From Diabrotica undecimpunctata (taxonomy: Eukaryota > Arthropoda > Insecta > Coleoptera > Chrysomelidae), in contig NC_092807.1 in NCBI RefSeq assembly GCF_040954645.1, positions 27,573,853 through 27,637,852 of the forward strand: DNA of 64,000 nucleotides, given 5' to 3'. Position 1 is the first letter of the stretch; each line of letters opens with the position of its first letter. A program made the position numbers and the translations under genes. The notes beneath the pieces were generated by a model. The model had not been told where the DNA came from. It saw only the letters and a list, made by a program, of their open reading frames with translations, and did not search any database. Shown here one piece after another: positions 34,876 to 47,200 of the stretch.

Positions 34876-35054
34876 TTTGTAGTTACCCCATTCCAGTCCC
34901 TTTTATTCACTTTCTCACGCCCAGCTCTCCAATCAAACCAAGAGTAGCCGTTCGCAAACGTTCTGGTTTTTTTACCCTATTCCCAGCCCAGCAATTTCTG
35001 TCCCCAATTTTTCGAGCCCCTATCAGTATTACCCTATGTGGTAGGCAATATAAC
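34876..35054. repeat. Dispersed repeat copy 1 (second copy at 63850)
   Basis: TTGTAGTTACCCCATTCCA, CACGCCCAGCTCTCCAATCA and the terminal TTACCCTATGTGGTAGGCAA correspond in order to strings at 63850-64000. Roughly two thirds of positions agree by eye. Type unknown. Confidence 0.6.
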
Positions 35055-35339
35055 CGCTAAACAGTAGAGAGCAGTTAAGAGATATGTGAAGGAAACGTTA
35101 AAGAAAAAGGACTAGTAAGAAAGGTCACTCAATGGGAGGCATGGTGCACAGAAACAAGCAAGAAGATAAGGTAGAGCGAGAGGTAACGAATAAATGCAAT
35201 CCATCGCTGCGTGGAAGAAGAAACAGAAAGGCAGAAAAGAACGCATCATTTATCTTCCAACTTCGCAGATAGTTAGACAGTGTTTAAGGTACTTAATTTT
35301 GTAGAGGTTAATTCTGAACTAATATGAGATTGTGTGGGT

Positions 35340-35930
35340 GACCTAATTAAACTAAAAGCCCGTTAAAAGATTACGGTAGCCTGGGTACCAGGTCACGAGG
35401 GTCTTAAGATAAAGTTATAATAAAACATAAGCAGATAAAATGGCCAAACAATGCTTATTAATGCCATTCGTTTTACCGACAGCAGCATTGCAAAAGCAGT
35501 AACAAGATCGACTGACAGAAAGAAAGTAAATAGCATACAAATCTCTGAAGTAATGGAGAAATTTACCAGGACAGACAGGCGAAACAGTTCATTTTAGAAT
35601 AATCCCGAAAATTTAGAACAGACTTATTAAACAAAGACAGTAAAAAAGTGAAAGTTTTGTAGGTTTGTTAATGGGGCACTGTAAGCTGAATAGGCAGTTG
35701 AAGCTGACAGGATTTTCAGATGATGATCCATATAGATTCTGTCACCTACAGGAAGAAACAGCAGAGCACATTTTGTGTCAGTGCGATAGCCTGAGAAATG
35801 TGTGGTTTTTTACATTAGGCGAGGAAAGATCACCGGTAAAGAGCTACATAGAAGGTTTAGTCTCGGAGCTATTAAACCTTTTAAAAAAGGTCAGGCTAGA
35901 GATTGTAATCTAAGATAGGGCCACAATGGA
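35340..35930 (+). pseudogene. LINE C-terminus with RNase H end and zinc knuckle
   Basis: After a degraded WVPGHEG/ADKMAK-like RNase H end (35375-35450) comes an 82-codon frame (35665-35913). It reads MGHCKLNRQLKLTGFSDDDP, YRFCHLQEETAEHILCQCDS, LRNVWFFTLGEE. The C..C...H...C arrangement (FCHLQEETAEHILCQC) is typical of the C-terminal zinc motif of RNase H-bearing non-LTR elements (I/R1/Jockey group). A 65-codon frame follows to 36123, perhaps unrelated. Confidence 0.75.
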
Positions 35931-36129
35931 TCTAAATAGGTTGCAGTGGAATATAAATGCCACCTTAATAAATTCATATATTAGACATGGCGAGATTGAA
36001 CATGAACATGAAGAAACAGAAAAATGCGAAAATGGTGGCATCGACTTCGATGGTCTCCAAATAATTCCTGCATGCGGTTTCGAATATCATCTTGGCCACT
36101 CTGGAGGAATCCTGCGTAACTGAAACTGG

Positions 36130-36833
36130 AAGGCGGTTCTGTTCACCTTCTACAATCGAGGTATATTTCGAATATTTTGATTACCCCCTCAAAAAGGACG
36201 ACAAAAAGTAGTTTAGTCCTATAGTTTAGGCAATCAAAAAACAGATTTTGTGAAAACCATTTCGCATCATAAAATAATCTCAACCGAGATGATGCCCTAT
36301 TTATTTAAAATTTCTGTTTGGTATGTAGCATTTTTAAAAATAAACTATTAGAAATCTTTTCTTTCTATTCTATTTAAATTAAACTATCTAAATGCGATTA
36401 TAATGATCTGTAAAAGTTTAATCAATGAATATTTTTTGTACGCTGTTTGCTAATACAACATAATAACAGGTTTTTTATAGCTCGAATAAGATGAAAGATA
36501 AGACGTTGGCTTTGAGATACAATTTTTTAGATATATTAAGGTTATTAAAATATTATATCGGAAATTAATGTAAACAAGGATATATTTAACATCAATAGAT
36601 TTGCGCAAGAATACTTACGCTTCAATATTTATCAAACTCGAGTGAAATTTTTTGTAGTGAATACTGCTATCGCTCGAATAATATTTAGCGTGACGCAAAA
36701 TACCGAGACGCGTGCCGTTTTGAGTTTGAAATATTTGTAGAAGTCCAAGGACGGTTCAAAAGGTGGGAAAATAGGATACAATTGTAAAGAGGCTAGTAAA
36801 AATAACAATTTTATTTTTACATACAAATAGTTC
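36130..36833. other. No supported gene
   Basis: AT-rich spacer up to the TA flank of the mariner-like element. Confidence 0.5.
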
Positions 36834-37289
36834 TACTGGGTGATTGATTAGTGTGAGTAAGCTCTGTAGATCTGTTATAGTAAAAATTACAAAAAAAAGT
36901 TATTGACAAAAATTGTAGGCAGCTTTAAACTCCGTATTTTAAAATAAGTTACAATCTTACAGGGTGTTCCATAAGATTGTGGCAGACCAAACTTTTGTTT
37001 TTTTAAATAGAACACCCTGTATTTTATTTTAAATTAGAAATCTGCATCACTTCCACATCACAACAATGTAAAGTTTTATTATATTATACCGGGTATTAAA
37101 AAAGTAATATTACTTGAAAAGCGTATCAAGTTTAACTCCCTGTATAATTAAAAAGGAGTATAAGAACATTGATTTATTGCAACCAGAGTTTTTTAATAAT
37201 TATTAAAAATTATAAAATTTATAAAACATATTCGTTTTCATAATATTCGTTAAATCAAATATAGGGTAAGTCAAAATGCAAGTACATTA

Positions 37290-38048
37290 TTTTCTTCTTC
37301 TTCTTCTTCTTATTCAGTGCCTTATCCGGCCCGGATGTTGGCGATCATCAAGGCTATCATGGTTTTGTTGACTGCTCTGCGAAACAGCTCCGCTGAGGTC
37401 ATCCCAAACCATTGTTGGAGATTTTTCAACCACGAGATACGACGGCGTCCCGGTCCTCTTCTGCCAAATACTTTACCCTGCATAACGAGTTGAAGAATTC
37501 GATATTTTTCTTCGTTCCGCATCACGTGACCGAGGTACTCAAGCTTACGTTGTTTAATTAAATTAAGCACTTTTTTTTCTTTTGTCATGCGCTGTAGGAC
37601 CTCAACGGTGGTGACATGGTCCACATAAGATAGTTTTAGTATCCTTCTGTATATCCACATCTCGAAGGCTTCGATTCGTTTTTCAGTGGCTTGCGTCAGT
37701 GTCCAGGCTTCAACTCCATATAGTAACACTGGAAGAATGTAGCACCTCACTATCCGCATCTTAGTTCCCAAACTGAGATCACTGCAGCACAGCAAGGATC
37801 TCAACTTAATAAATGTAGACCGTGCCATTTCAATTCTGGATCTAATCTTTTGAGCGTAGTCCCATTGTACGTTGAGGGTAGTTCCGAGGTAAGTGAATCT
37901 GTCGACTCTCTGGATCTCTTCGCTACCTGCCATTAGTGCCCCGGGATCTAAATTTGTACGGCTGACAACCATGAATTTAGTTTTCTTAATATTAAGGTTC
38001 AGTCCATATGTTACGCTCACAGTTCACACTCGGTCTAGTTCGCACTCG
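37290..38048 (-). pseudogene. LINE C-terminal half, intact 232-codon frame
   Basis: Best-preserved C-terminus of the common LINE family. Blocks: GLNLNIKKTKFMVVSRTNLD, FTYLGTTLNVQWDYAQKIRS, YILPVLLYGVEAWTLTQATE, RRILKLSYVDHVTTVEVLQR, LEYLGHVMRNEEKYRILQLV, GRRGPGRRRISWLKNLQQWF, MIALMIANIRAG. The YADD block is missing (5' truncation near 38048). The tail is (GAAGAA)n at 37290-37312. A short TTATTTTCTT string occurs on both sides and may be the target duplication. It sits inside the mariner-like element. Confidence 0.88.
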
Positions 38049-38539
38049 GTCGGTTATTATTTTCTTGGTAATTTTAAATAGAATAACCTGTATTTTATAT
38101 CACTATCAAAAAGTACTAATATCGTACTTCAAATTTTATGAAGTACTTCCTGTACCTAAAGTTATCAGTTTTCTAGATATTTTTATTTTTCCATTAAAGT
38201 ATTAATTTGGTAGATATTTTAACGTTTACCAATAATTATTGTGAGTTGGCCATGATTGATTTGACAGAAACTGACAGTTTGACATTATTGTTTAATAATT
38301 CAGTAACGAAATAACGACACATAAAAAAACCAATTTATTTCAAATTAAATTTATAAAAAATAACCGACGAAAAATTAATAAAAAAATAACAACACATAGA
38401 AAAATAAAAAACAACAGTAATTTTAACTTACCTTACTTAAGTAAGGTGTTCAAAACGACCTCCCAAAACATCTATGCATACTTGAAAGCGGTCATTGAAC
38501 TTACATTACCAAGCATTTGTAAAGAAATATTTTATATAC

Positions 38540-39423
38540 TTCATTCTTAACGTAACCCCAAAAAAATTAGTCCATTTTTTTGAATTCTGGTGACCTTGGG
38601 GGCCACCTTACCGGTCCATCCATTCCGATTCATCTTTCACCAAACTGATCCTTAAGTTCACCACGTACTAATTCGTTGTGGTGCGCAGGAGCACCGTCAT
38701 GTAGAAACCACATTTGTTCACGTATATTAAGTGGAACCTCTTCTAATAATATTGGTAACTGATTTACGATAAAATCTAAAGAAATCTCACCATTTAAGTT
38801 ATCTTCAAAAAAATATGGTCCTACTACATGGTTACCGACGATACCTCTCCACACATTTAGAGACCATCTTGTTTGACTATGTGTTACTATGTGGTATGGA
38901 TTACTTGTTGAATAGTAGTAAAAGTTACGCCTATTAACAGAACCGTTTCGATGGAATGTAGCTTCATCACCAAATAGGACATAATCAAAACAATCTCTCT
39001 GTTCAATAATTTTTTCTAAGGCTCTTTCACAAAATACTGAAAATCATCATTATTTAATTTTTGGTGCTTTTGAATATGACAAGGGTGAATCTTGTTTTTA
39101 GATAGAATGTTTTGAACAGAGTAGTAACTAAATTCTTGTTCATTGGAAATACTCCTTATACTTGTGTGTGGGTTTTCTGTAACTGCCTTCAACACACTCA
39201 TTTTGTTTTCCTCTGTCACACTAGTTTTTGTTCTTTCATGTTTTTCATAATTCACTGAACCAGTGCGGTTAAATCGGTCTTTCAATTTTTCAAATGTATC
39301 TTGTCTAGGTTGCCGCCTATCTGGTAACCGTTCTTGATAAATTCTAGCTGATAGTAATGAATTTTTATTGCATTCCCCCAATATCCAGATCATAGCTACC
39401 ATTTTATCAGTAGTAAAATTCAT
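38540..39423 (-). pseudogene. Mariner-like transposase, broken
   Basis: Met at 39423 starts a 135-codon frame. A helix-turn-helix region follows (DKMVAMIWILGECNKNSLLS, YQERLPDRRQPRQDTFEKL), then SVLKAVTENPHTSIRSIS. After frameshifts the catalytic half reads WRGIVGNHVVGPYFFEDNLN, LLEEVPLNIREQMWFLHDGA with PAHHN (38630-38854; the Asp of HDGAPAH is intact), then WIGMDGPVRWPPRSPEFKKM. The PRSPEFKKMD segment replaces the usual PRSPDLNPLD, so the last acidic region has changed. It is a TA-specific cut-and-paste enzyme family; this copy is inactive. Confidence 0.85.
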
Positions 39424-40003
39424 TATTGCTAATTTAAATTGAATTAATTACTGAATTACTAAATAATAATTGTTGCTAATTTACGCTGTACCCCAATACT
39501 GGTTGCAATAGATGATCAATGTTCCTATACTCCTTTTTAATCATAAACTTTACATTGTTGTGATGTGAAAGTGAAGCAGATTTTAAATTTAAAATAAAAT
39601 ACAGGGTGTTCCGTTTAAAAAAAAACATAAGTTTGGTCTGCCACCATCTTATGGAACACCCTGTAAGATTGTAACTAATTTTAAAATTTGGAGTTTAAAG
39701 CTGCCTACAATTTTTGTTAATAACTTTTTTTTGTAATTTTTACTATAACAGACCTACTGAGCTTCCTCACACTAATCAATCACCCTGTATACACTCCGTT
39801 GGATTTACGTCACTAAAATTATGGTTATCTTCACGTTATTTTCACGCGAATCGCTGAAGTCAAATTCCCCTTTCCAAGAGAAATTGTTGTAATTATCTAT
39901 AGATTCGACACGTGTTTATTAATTAAATTGCATGTGTTAATAAAATACTTATTAAATAATAAAATTACTTTATTCTATTTTAAATATCTATAAGGGAACT
40001 GAA

Positions 40004-40176
40004 TTCTTGTAGTTGGCTATATACCATGAATCACAAAATAAATTTTATTTAAAAAAATTCCTTTATAAAAGGTATAATAATATAAAAACCCTATCGGGCT
40101 ACATCACAGGACGTTTTCGGAATAACTATTCCATTATCAGTACTATATGGATTTACATATGCGAAGCCACTAACTA
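40004..40176 (-). repeat. Dispersed repeat, PLE-terminus-like, copy B
   Basis: Matches 21081-21236 in order and orientation. On the minus strand, 40112-40140 reads CTGATAA, a perfect GGAATA/TATTCC stem, then GAAAACG; this is the same hammerhead-like architecture as copy A with one core change. Confidence 0.65.
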
Positions 40177-40834
40177 CATGGATAAAAACCTTTTAAAAGT
40201 ACTTGAATTATTTTAAATTACATCTTTGATGTTAAAAAACTAGGATGTTTAAGTTATAAGTGAAATTGGCTACAAAGTTCTCCTTTTAATCATTTTTTGG
40301 AAATTATTTTATATACCACACCTGACAAGTGTTTTATCTACAAACATTATTATTCCTAAATACCAAATTAAATTTTGTCATAATACTCTTAAGGAGATTT
40401 TGTAACTATTCAGATTACATTGCAAGTTATACAGATAGGTCAAACTAGTAGATTAGTAACATGTACAACCAGTCTTTAATTTGTACTAAAAACAAAGACT
40501 TAAAAAGCATTTGCTTTAAATAATCAATCCAGCATCTTTTCCGCTAAAGCATGTATTATATAAAATATAAAACCTTGAATGGTGTTGTGAAAACCAGTGG
40601 AACAAAATTGTAGTGTGCACTGATTCAATATCAATATTAACACGTTCGCGGACACCTAGTTTTTATAGGGGGTCGCAAAAAACACACTTGTAAAAATCTT
40701 AAAATTTGTTATTTTTCTGTCATAAAAAAGTAGTTTCATAATATTTTAGAATGTTTAGCTTGTTTTTTATAAAAAAAAAAACAAGGTGCGGTAAATGCCG
40801 CTATGTCCATATATGTCACAAAAGTTGTGCAACT

Positions 40835-40858
40835 GGACAAAGCGGTACATGCCGCTCT
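40835..40858. repeat. piggyBac subterminal palindromic repeat (left)
   Basis: CAAAGCGGTACATGCCGCTC; the right counterpart (52786-52806) contains AGCGGCATATGCCGCT, a perfect 16-bp palindrome. The left copy differs from perfect symmetry at two positions. A further half-site (GGTAAATGCCGCTATGTCC) is at about 40791. Confidence 0.8.
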
Positions 40859-41007
40859 CGATTAGTAAATGCAACTAAATTTTTATTTCTGTAAAAAATA
40901 ATAAAGAAATATCCTTATAACGAAAATATAATACAGAGATACGCTTATATTAAAAAATTTAATTTTTGTGGTACAGTTTAAAACACGGTACAATGCAAAG
41001 TGCTGGT

Positions 41008-41621
41008 TTATCGGCACAAGTTTTTACACAAGTATCTGGTTTCCTTGCGTTTTTTGTTTCGTAAACACCACTTGCACCTCACATGGTGAGTTTTGCGGGG
41101 GTCTGTAGGGTGGGGAATTATATCTGGAAAGTGTTGTTCATTGTTAGGGTTGACAACTATATTCGCTTCCATTCGAGGTCGTTTTCCACCGTGCAAAGCT
41201 CCCTTATGCATCAGTTTTCTCCCATCATTCATATCTTCTTGAATGTTCAATAATTCTCTTACCAAATTTTCTCTATATTCCAAAAGGGTCAGTTTTACAT
41301 TTTTGTGCTTCTTCATTGCATAGTAGGAATTCCATATAGCTACATCCAGTAAGTGAAAAATCACTTTTTTGTACCACCTGATAGTTTTCCGTGGAGAAGA
41401 ATAATAACTCACCATTTGATCGCTCCTATCTATTCCTGACATGTACTCATTGTACCTGGCAATTCCTTCAGGTTTTATTACTGTCTTTCCCAACCTGTTC
41501 TGTACATTTATAAGTTTTGGGTGATATTTGGTTGCTATGCAGAGTACTTCCCTTTTATCCTTCCACTTTGAAATATAGATGCTACCGTCTCTTCGCCATT
41601 TGTGTTCTCCTTTCTTTAGAT
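41008..41621 (-). pseudogene. piggyBac transposase, 3' part
   Basis: Open from the Gypsy junction to the stop at 41008. Blocks: LKKGEHKWRRDGSIYISKWK, DKREVLCIATKYHPKLINVQ, RYNEYMSGIDRSDQMVSYYS (GxDxxDQM, containing the last catalytic Asp), WYKKVIFHLLDVAIWNSYYA, and a C-terminal Cys-rich domain HHVRCKWCLRNKKRKETRYL with CKNLC. This is the piggyBac C-terminal DDE and ring-like Cys region in full. Continuity with 51163-52424 across the Gypsy element is clear: the sequence before the insertion ends in the NRKGN block and resumes with KKGEHKW. Confidence 0.88.
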
Positions 41622-43328
41622 TGTGGCGTACAAAACCGAATCTATATAAAAAAAATTATAAAATGTACCAAATATAAATCAGACGTACACCCGGAAAGAA
41701 AAGTACTATACGGTGACAGTCTGGGAATGGCTCGCGGCTAGACAAAACAGTGGAGATGGTCGTGCGGTCCACAAAACAAAAAAAATCCGAAGTTATATCA
41801 GGGGCGCCAGGTAAATTGGCCCACAGCCTTCCCTACGTTACTATTCAATAAACCACCAACTTACCAATAGGTTTACTACTAAAATACTAAGTAACAGTAT
41901 ACAACCTGAATAAATAAAAAAAAAATAAATGAAATTGTCAGATTAGAATTTAGTCAATTTTAATAAATAGATTCCCAAAATAGTTGAAAATAAATACATA
42001 CATACTACATATTACAATATTATTTAACTTTACCATAGGCTTAATAAAAAAATAATATAAAAATGCGGCTTCTACTTGCCTAACAAAAATTCATAAGTTA
42101 TTTCTATTTAACAGAACAAAATGAAAGGTAAGACGTATCAAAAGTACCGGACGCTAAGGGGTGTGCGGTTCAATACCAACCAAAAAAAATAATTAACGCA
42201 AATAGGACACCACGTGAGCTCAAGTGCGTGCGCAGAAAATAATATAAAAAAAATAAATCTCAAATATATAACCCCCCCTTAGACGCAGTTTACAAAATTA
42301 AAATAGGTATGTGTAAATATTGAATTAATAAAATAAACCGCAAATTATCTTTAAAAAAAATCTGTAAAGTATTTGTAAATATGAAAATAAAAACTAACAG
42401 CAAATAATCTTTAAAAAAACTATTGTATTCCGCAAACCAAATTAGACGGCGCTTAAATCTTCCGTTGAAAATTAATTATCGATCCATACCTCGAATTTTC
42501 ATATACTTCACCGCGTGGAATTCCAGTTATAGTTCAGCGTGTCTTCAATCCAAAATCCCATACGCTTGTCGCTGTACATAGACTTGTGTGACAATGTTGA
42601 AAAGTTAAAAATTACAGCCAGACGGAAAAATACGAAGAAGAAGAAGCAGAAAAAAACAAACAAACCAACCAACCAACCCCTTCTTAGCCAGATTAGGGGT
42701 TTGAAATATCCCAAATTGGACCGAAGCGTAGCCGGCTATTTGGACTCGTGATTAAGGCTAATTTCTTGATCTAAATACGACTCCCGGTATTCACGTGTAC
42801 TGTAGATCCGCTTTTTTTAGCGAAATTGTGGATATTCCAAAAAAAACCCTTCCACGAAGGCAGCAAATCCCCTTGAATATCCACACGGTTCGGACTAGTC
42901 CAGATCCCACATGGAACAGCAGCAAAAGCAAAAAAACAAAAATGCCGTTTTTAATCTAGCCCAACCTTTCAGTAACACTCTCAAACCTGGAATCACTTTC
43001 TTTCCGTCGTCTTTCCGAACACTTGACAACTTGACACACGGAGGTCACCGAATAATACCGAGATTCAAAAATTTCAATTTTATGATCCCAATTCTTCCAA
43101 GATAACTCTAGAAAGAACGATCTAAATTAGTTTCTTCACAAAAAAGAGGACGTGTTCCCTTAACTTCAGCACAATTTGCCAGACATTACCCCTATTTGAA
43201 AATTACTAATTTTATTTTCGCCACCTTGCTTATAATATATTATAGGCAACCGCTCTTACACGTCCTGAATTATTTAAATTTTGATAAAATAGAGGTGGGA
43301 CTTTCTACTTTAAATTTGGAACGTAACA
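41622..43328 (-). repeat. Gypsy 3' LTR (left copy)
   Basis: TG...CA boundaries; identical, as far as compared, to 49456-51162 at a constant offset of 7,834 bp. Short frames inside it are duplicated in the other LTR and are not genes. Confidence 0.95.
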
Positions 43329-43331
43329 ACA

Positions 43332-43343
43332 CCTCCCTTTCCC
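43332..43343 (-). promoter_or_regulatory. Polypurine tract
   Basis: Minus-strand GGGAAAGGGAGG lies 3-4 nt upstream of the 3' LTR, the expected primer for plus-strand DNA synthesis. Confidence 0.8.
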
Positions 43344-44252
43344 AGAGGAAAATTTACGAGGAAAAACTAGACGAAGAAAATTTTCCCTCGCGCTAGCGAC
43401 ACACTACCTAAACTCTGAGCGAAGTCCACACAATCCACACAATCATCATCCACACCGTCTTCACCATGCGCAAGTACTTGGACAACGAAAGACATACCAA
43501 CCTCAAACCACACGCACAAAGCAACAACTTACTTACAACACTTACTCCACTTCCACACAACAGTCATCTCTCATCGTATGAGATCAAGTAGAATAGTTTC
43601 AAATTCCAACGTCAATCTGACAACACTGATTTGGTCGGTTACTGGATGTTGCCCTTATTCGCGACCTCCCAGCTCTGGGGCATCGCTAGTACTTCACTAT
43701 ACCTCGCATAACATGAGTCCATAAGAAACTCTCCACCACTCGACTCTTACTGATACTGCGAGAAACATCTACCGAAACAGTAGTGTAATTCCAATTGTTC
43801 ATTAAAATAAAAATGAGATAGGTCTTTCAGAATTTAAATCCGTATACAACGAAATTTAGTGAATCATCCAAAACTAAGCTATTATCCAACAAGATTCACC
43901 AAAACATAATTATGTGGCTTCGAAAAAATCCCAATTAAATAGAATGGCTTACTAACATCAAAACAAATCCCAACGCCATATCATCGAAGACAACATATTT
44001 CTGACCAAACCTAAGTGACATTCAATTCCATAAATCAAAAGAAATTAAGGCTACCGCAACCCTACGACTTCGTATTGGCTACCTAACACAAAAAAAAAAC
44101 GAATCGGTTGACCATCCAAATACATCCTAAGAACCGATCATAGCCAACACTCAGTCATCCTTCACGGACACAACAAAAAAAAATAAATACAACCAATTTC
44201 AGAAGAATTTACTTAGACTAGACAAAACTTTGCTAGTCCGTTCTACTCCGAC
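43344..44252. other. Gypsy untranslated region between pol and 3' LTR
   Basis: About 0.9 kb with no reading frame of note; no envelope-like gene visible. Confidence 0.7.
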
Positions 44253-47200
44253 CTAAATCCTATCGGGATCACCAGTCGGGTTACTAATCCTTAAATCCTT
44301 AATATTCCAAATACCTTGATCCTTGCCATTTTCATCCTCTAAACTATATGTCCAGGGGGAAACTTTCTTCTTCACGAAGTAGGGTCCTATCCATCTAGGA
44401 GCTAACTTTTTCGTGAAATATTTAGCGGCATCTGACAACACAAAATTTCTCCGCCATACTGACTGATGGGGCTGAAATTCCTCTGGACGTCTCCGTAGAT
44501 TATAGGTCTTCTCACACTTAGCCGAAGCTTTATCTAAACGTTTTCTAACATCAACAAATAATTCCTGGAGTCCACGCGATCGATTATATCCCATTTTAGC
44601 TACTTCGTCCTCCGGGTCTCCGAGTTTGTCCTTTCGGGAAAAATCTCGTCCATCCACTACCATCTTCCGACCGAAATTTATGAAGTAGGGATCTTGACCA
44701 GTCGACTCGTGGTATGCAGTGCGCGTAGCACATGCTAGTTTGGCCAAATTTTCATCCCACTTCTTATGGTTGTCAGCTATATAAGTTGCCATCATTGTTT
44801 TAAGGGTTCGGTTATAGCGTTCAGATGGATTGCACTGTGGATGATACAACGCATTATAACGAACTGAGACACCATAGGTTTCCATCATTTTCTTGAAAAT
44901 ACCCGAAGTATACTGGACACCATTATCACATAGTAACAGACGTGGAACTCCAAATACGAGAAAAACTTCTTCTTCTATTTTCTTAACGACATGCACGGCT
45001 TTTGAGGATCGCAACGGAAATACCAAAGAAAATTTACTAAACACATCCATTACCACTAAGATAAACTTATAGCCTTGAGTTGATCTTGGGAAAGGTCCCA
45101 TAAGATCGGTTGCTACTATCTCCCATGGTTGAGTAGCTTTAGGTTGAGGAGTCATAAAGCCTTTGGGCTTACCTTGTTCCACCTTATGCATGGCACACAG
45201 TGAGCAACGTCCAACGTAACGAGACACATCACTCCGCAGTTTCGGCCAAAAATACTTCTCGTTAATACGCTTATAAGTTTTCAGGATCCCCATATGACCT
45301 GCTAAAGGACTATCATGACACAACTTCAGCACTTCCAATCGTTGACCCTTAGGAACGACTTCCTTCCAATTGTCCGCTTCCTCGACCAAAAATCCATGAC
45401 TGGGACGGATGTATTTATAAAGTTTGCCACCAGACATTCTCCACTGAGGATACTTCAAGGGATTAGACTCGATTTTTCTACAAAGTTTATCATACCAACT
45501 ATCACCACTAGGAAGCGGTACAACCTCTTCAACCATATCAAGCACGGGAACTGACCGAGATAACAAATCGGGGACAACATGTTCTTTTCCTTTCCGATGC
45601 ACAATCTTAAAGTCATATTGTTGCAATCTTACCGCCCATCGAGCTAATCTTCCAGTAGGATCCTTCAAATTTTGAAGCCATACGAGGGATGCGTGATCAG
45701 TCACGACCGTAAACGGAACACCCTCCAAATAAGGACGCAGTTTTTCGACTGCCCATAACACAGCTAAACATTCCCGTTCCGTCGTGGAAAAATTCCTTTC
45801 TTGACGCGTTAGTGATCTGCTCAGGAAACTAATTACTTCGTCACCATCCGGGCCTGGCTGCAATAACACGGCGCCCACTCCATATCCTGAGGCATCACAT
45901 TGGACAACAAAAGGCAAATTGTAGTCAGGACAATTAAGTATCGGAGCAGAAACTAGACATTCTTTTATTTTCTGAAAAGATTCTTCACAACTCGGGGTCC
46001 AATTGAATTTTCTTCCTTTCTTCAATATCGCTGTAATTGGAGCTAGTAGTGTCGCAAAGGAAGGAATAAATCTTCGATACCAGGAAAATGTGCCTATGAT
46101 GCTACGAACTTCCTTGACGGATGTGGGTGTTGGGATACGTAGCATAGCCTTGACCTTATCACCATCAACATGTAGTCCATTCCTATCAACCACATGACCC
46201 AAATACTTTAGTTCCGGTCTACAAAATTGACATTTATCCCAGCTAACGGTTAACTTAGCTTCTCTCAAGCGTCTAAAGACTTCCTCTAAGATCCTTACAT
46301 GTTCTTCAATAGACTTTGTCACGATGACCACGTCATCCAAGTAAGTAAAAACATAGGGTTCCAACTCCGGACCGAGGACACGATCTATCAACCTCTGCCA
46401 TGTAGCCGGGGCATTATGTAATCCAAAAGGCATTCTGCAAAACTGAAAAAGACCTCGACCAGGAACCGTAAAAGCAGTATAAGGCCTGGAAGCCTTAGCA
46501 ACAGGTACCTGCCAATACGCCGACTTAATGTCTATGGTGGAAAGATAATGCGCGTTCTTTAATTTATTTAAAATATTAGAGATGTACGGTAATGGGTAGC
46601 CATCCCTCTCTGTTACGGCATTAAGCTTTCGATAGTCTACGCAGAACCTCCATTTTGGTTCTTCACCTTCTGGAACCTTTTTTTTCACCAAGAGAATCGG
46701 GGACGACCAAGCACTATTCGATCGCTCCACTACTCCTTTCGCCAACATATCTTCTAGCTCTTTATCAATATGGCTTTGGATTACTGGGGATACAGGATAG
46801 TAACGTTGTTTTATGGGTGCAGATTTACAAACAATCACATGCTCAGTGACATCAGTACAACCAAGAGAAGTGCCCATTAGTTCACGACTTCTATTAATAA
46901 CTTCCTCCAATTGCGACTTCTCTGCATCGGTCAAAATAGTTTGACCTCGGAGATGATCCACTGAACCTACCATTGCTGGAGCGTCCGAAAAATACCATTC
47001 GTTATGCCTCAAATCTGGAACGATACCCATAACACGCCAAAAATCAGATCCTAAAATCAGAATGTGCGGTACGTCCAAAATAACTAATACTGGCAAGACA
47101 CGCAAGCGATCCCTAACCATGAAAGGTACTAAACATTCCCCCAACGATTCACACATCTGACCATTCGCCACTCTACAAACGATCTTCTTCGAAGTATCCA

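Larger units (their letters stand above)
36836..39787 (-). mobile_element. Mariner-like element with inverted repeats of about 300 bp
   Basis: Outer ends C(T/A)GGGTGATTGATTAGTG flanked by TA (36834-36835, 39788-39789). The arms match for roughly 300 bp (36836-37200 versus 39470-39787) with few differences. They include CAGGGTGTTCC motifs in both orientations, so each arm itself folds. The left arm carries about 65 extra bp. The interior holds a broken transposase and a later LINE insertion (37290-38048). Confidence 0.85.

Noticed and set aside
42508..42751. Short frames repeated exactly at 50342-50585
   Set aside because: They lie inside the Gypsy LTRs, overlap each other on opposite strands, and have no coding signature.
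43344..44252. Possible envelope-like gene between pol and the 3' LTR
   Set aside because: No frame of useful length, signal peptide or membrane segment is present on the element's coding strand.
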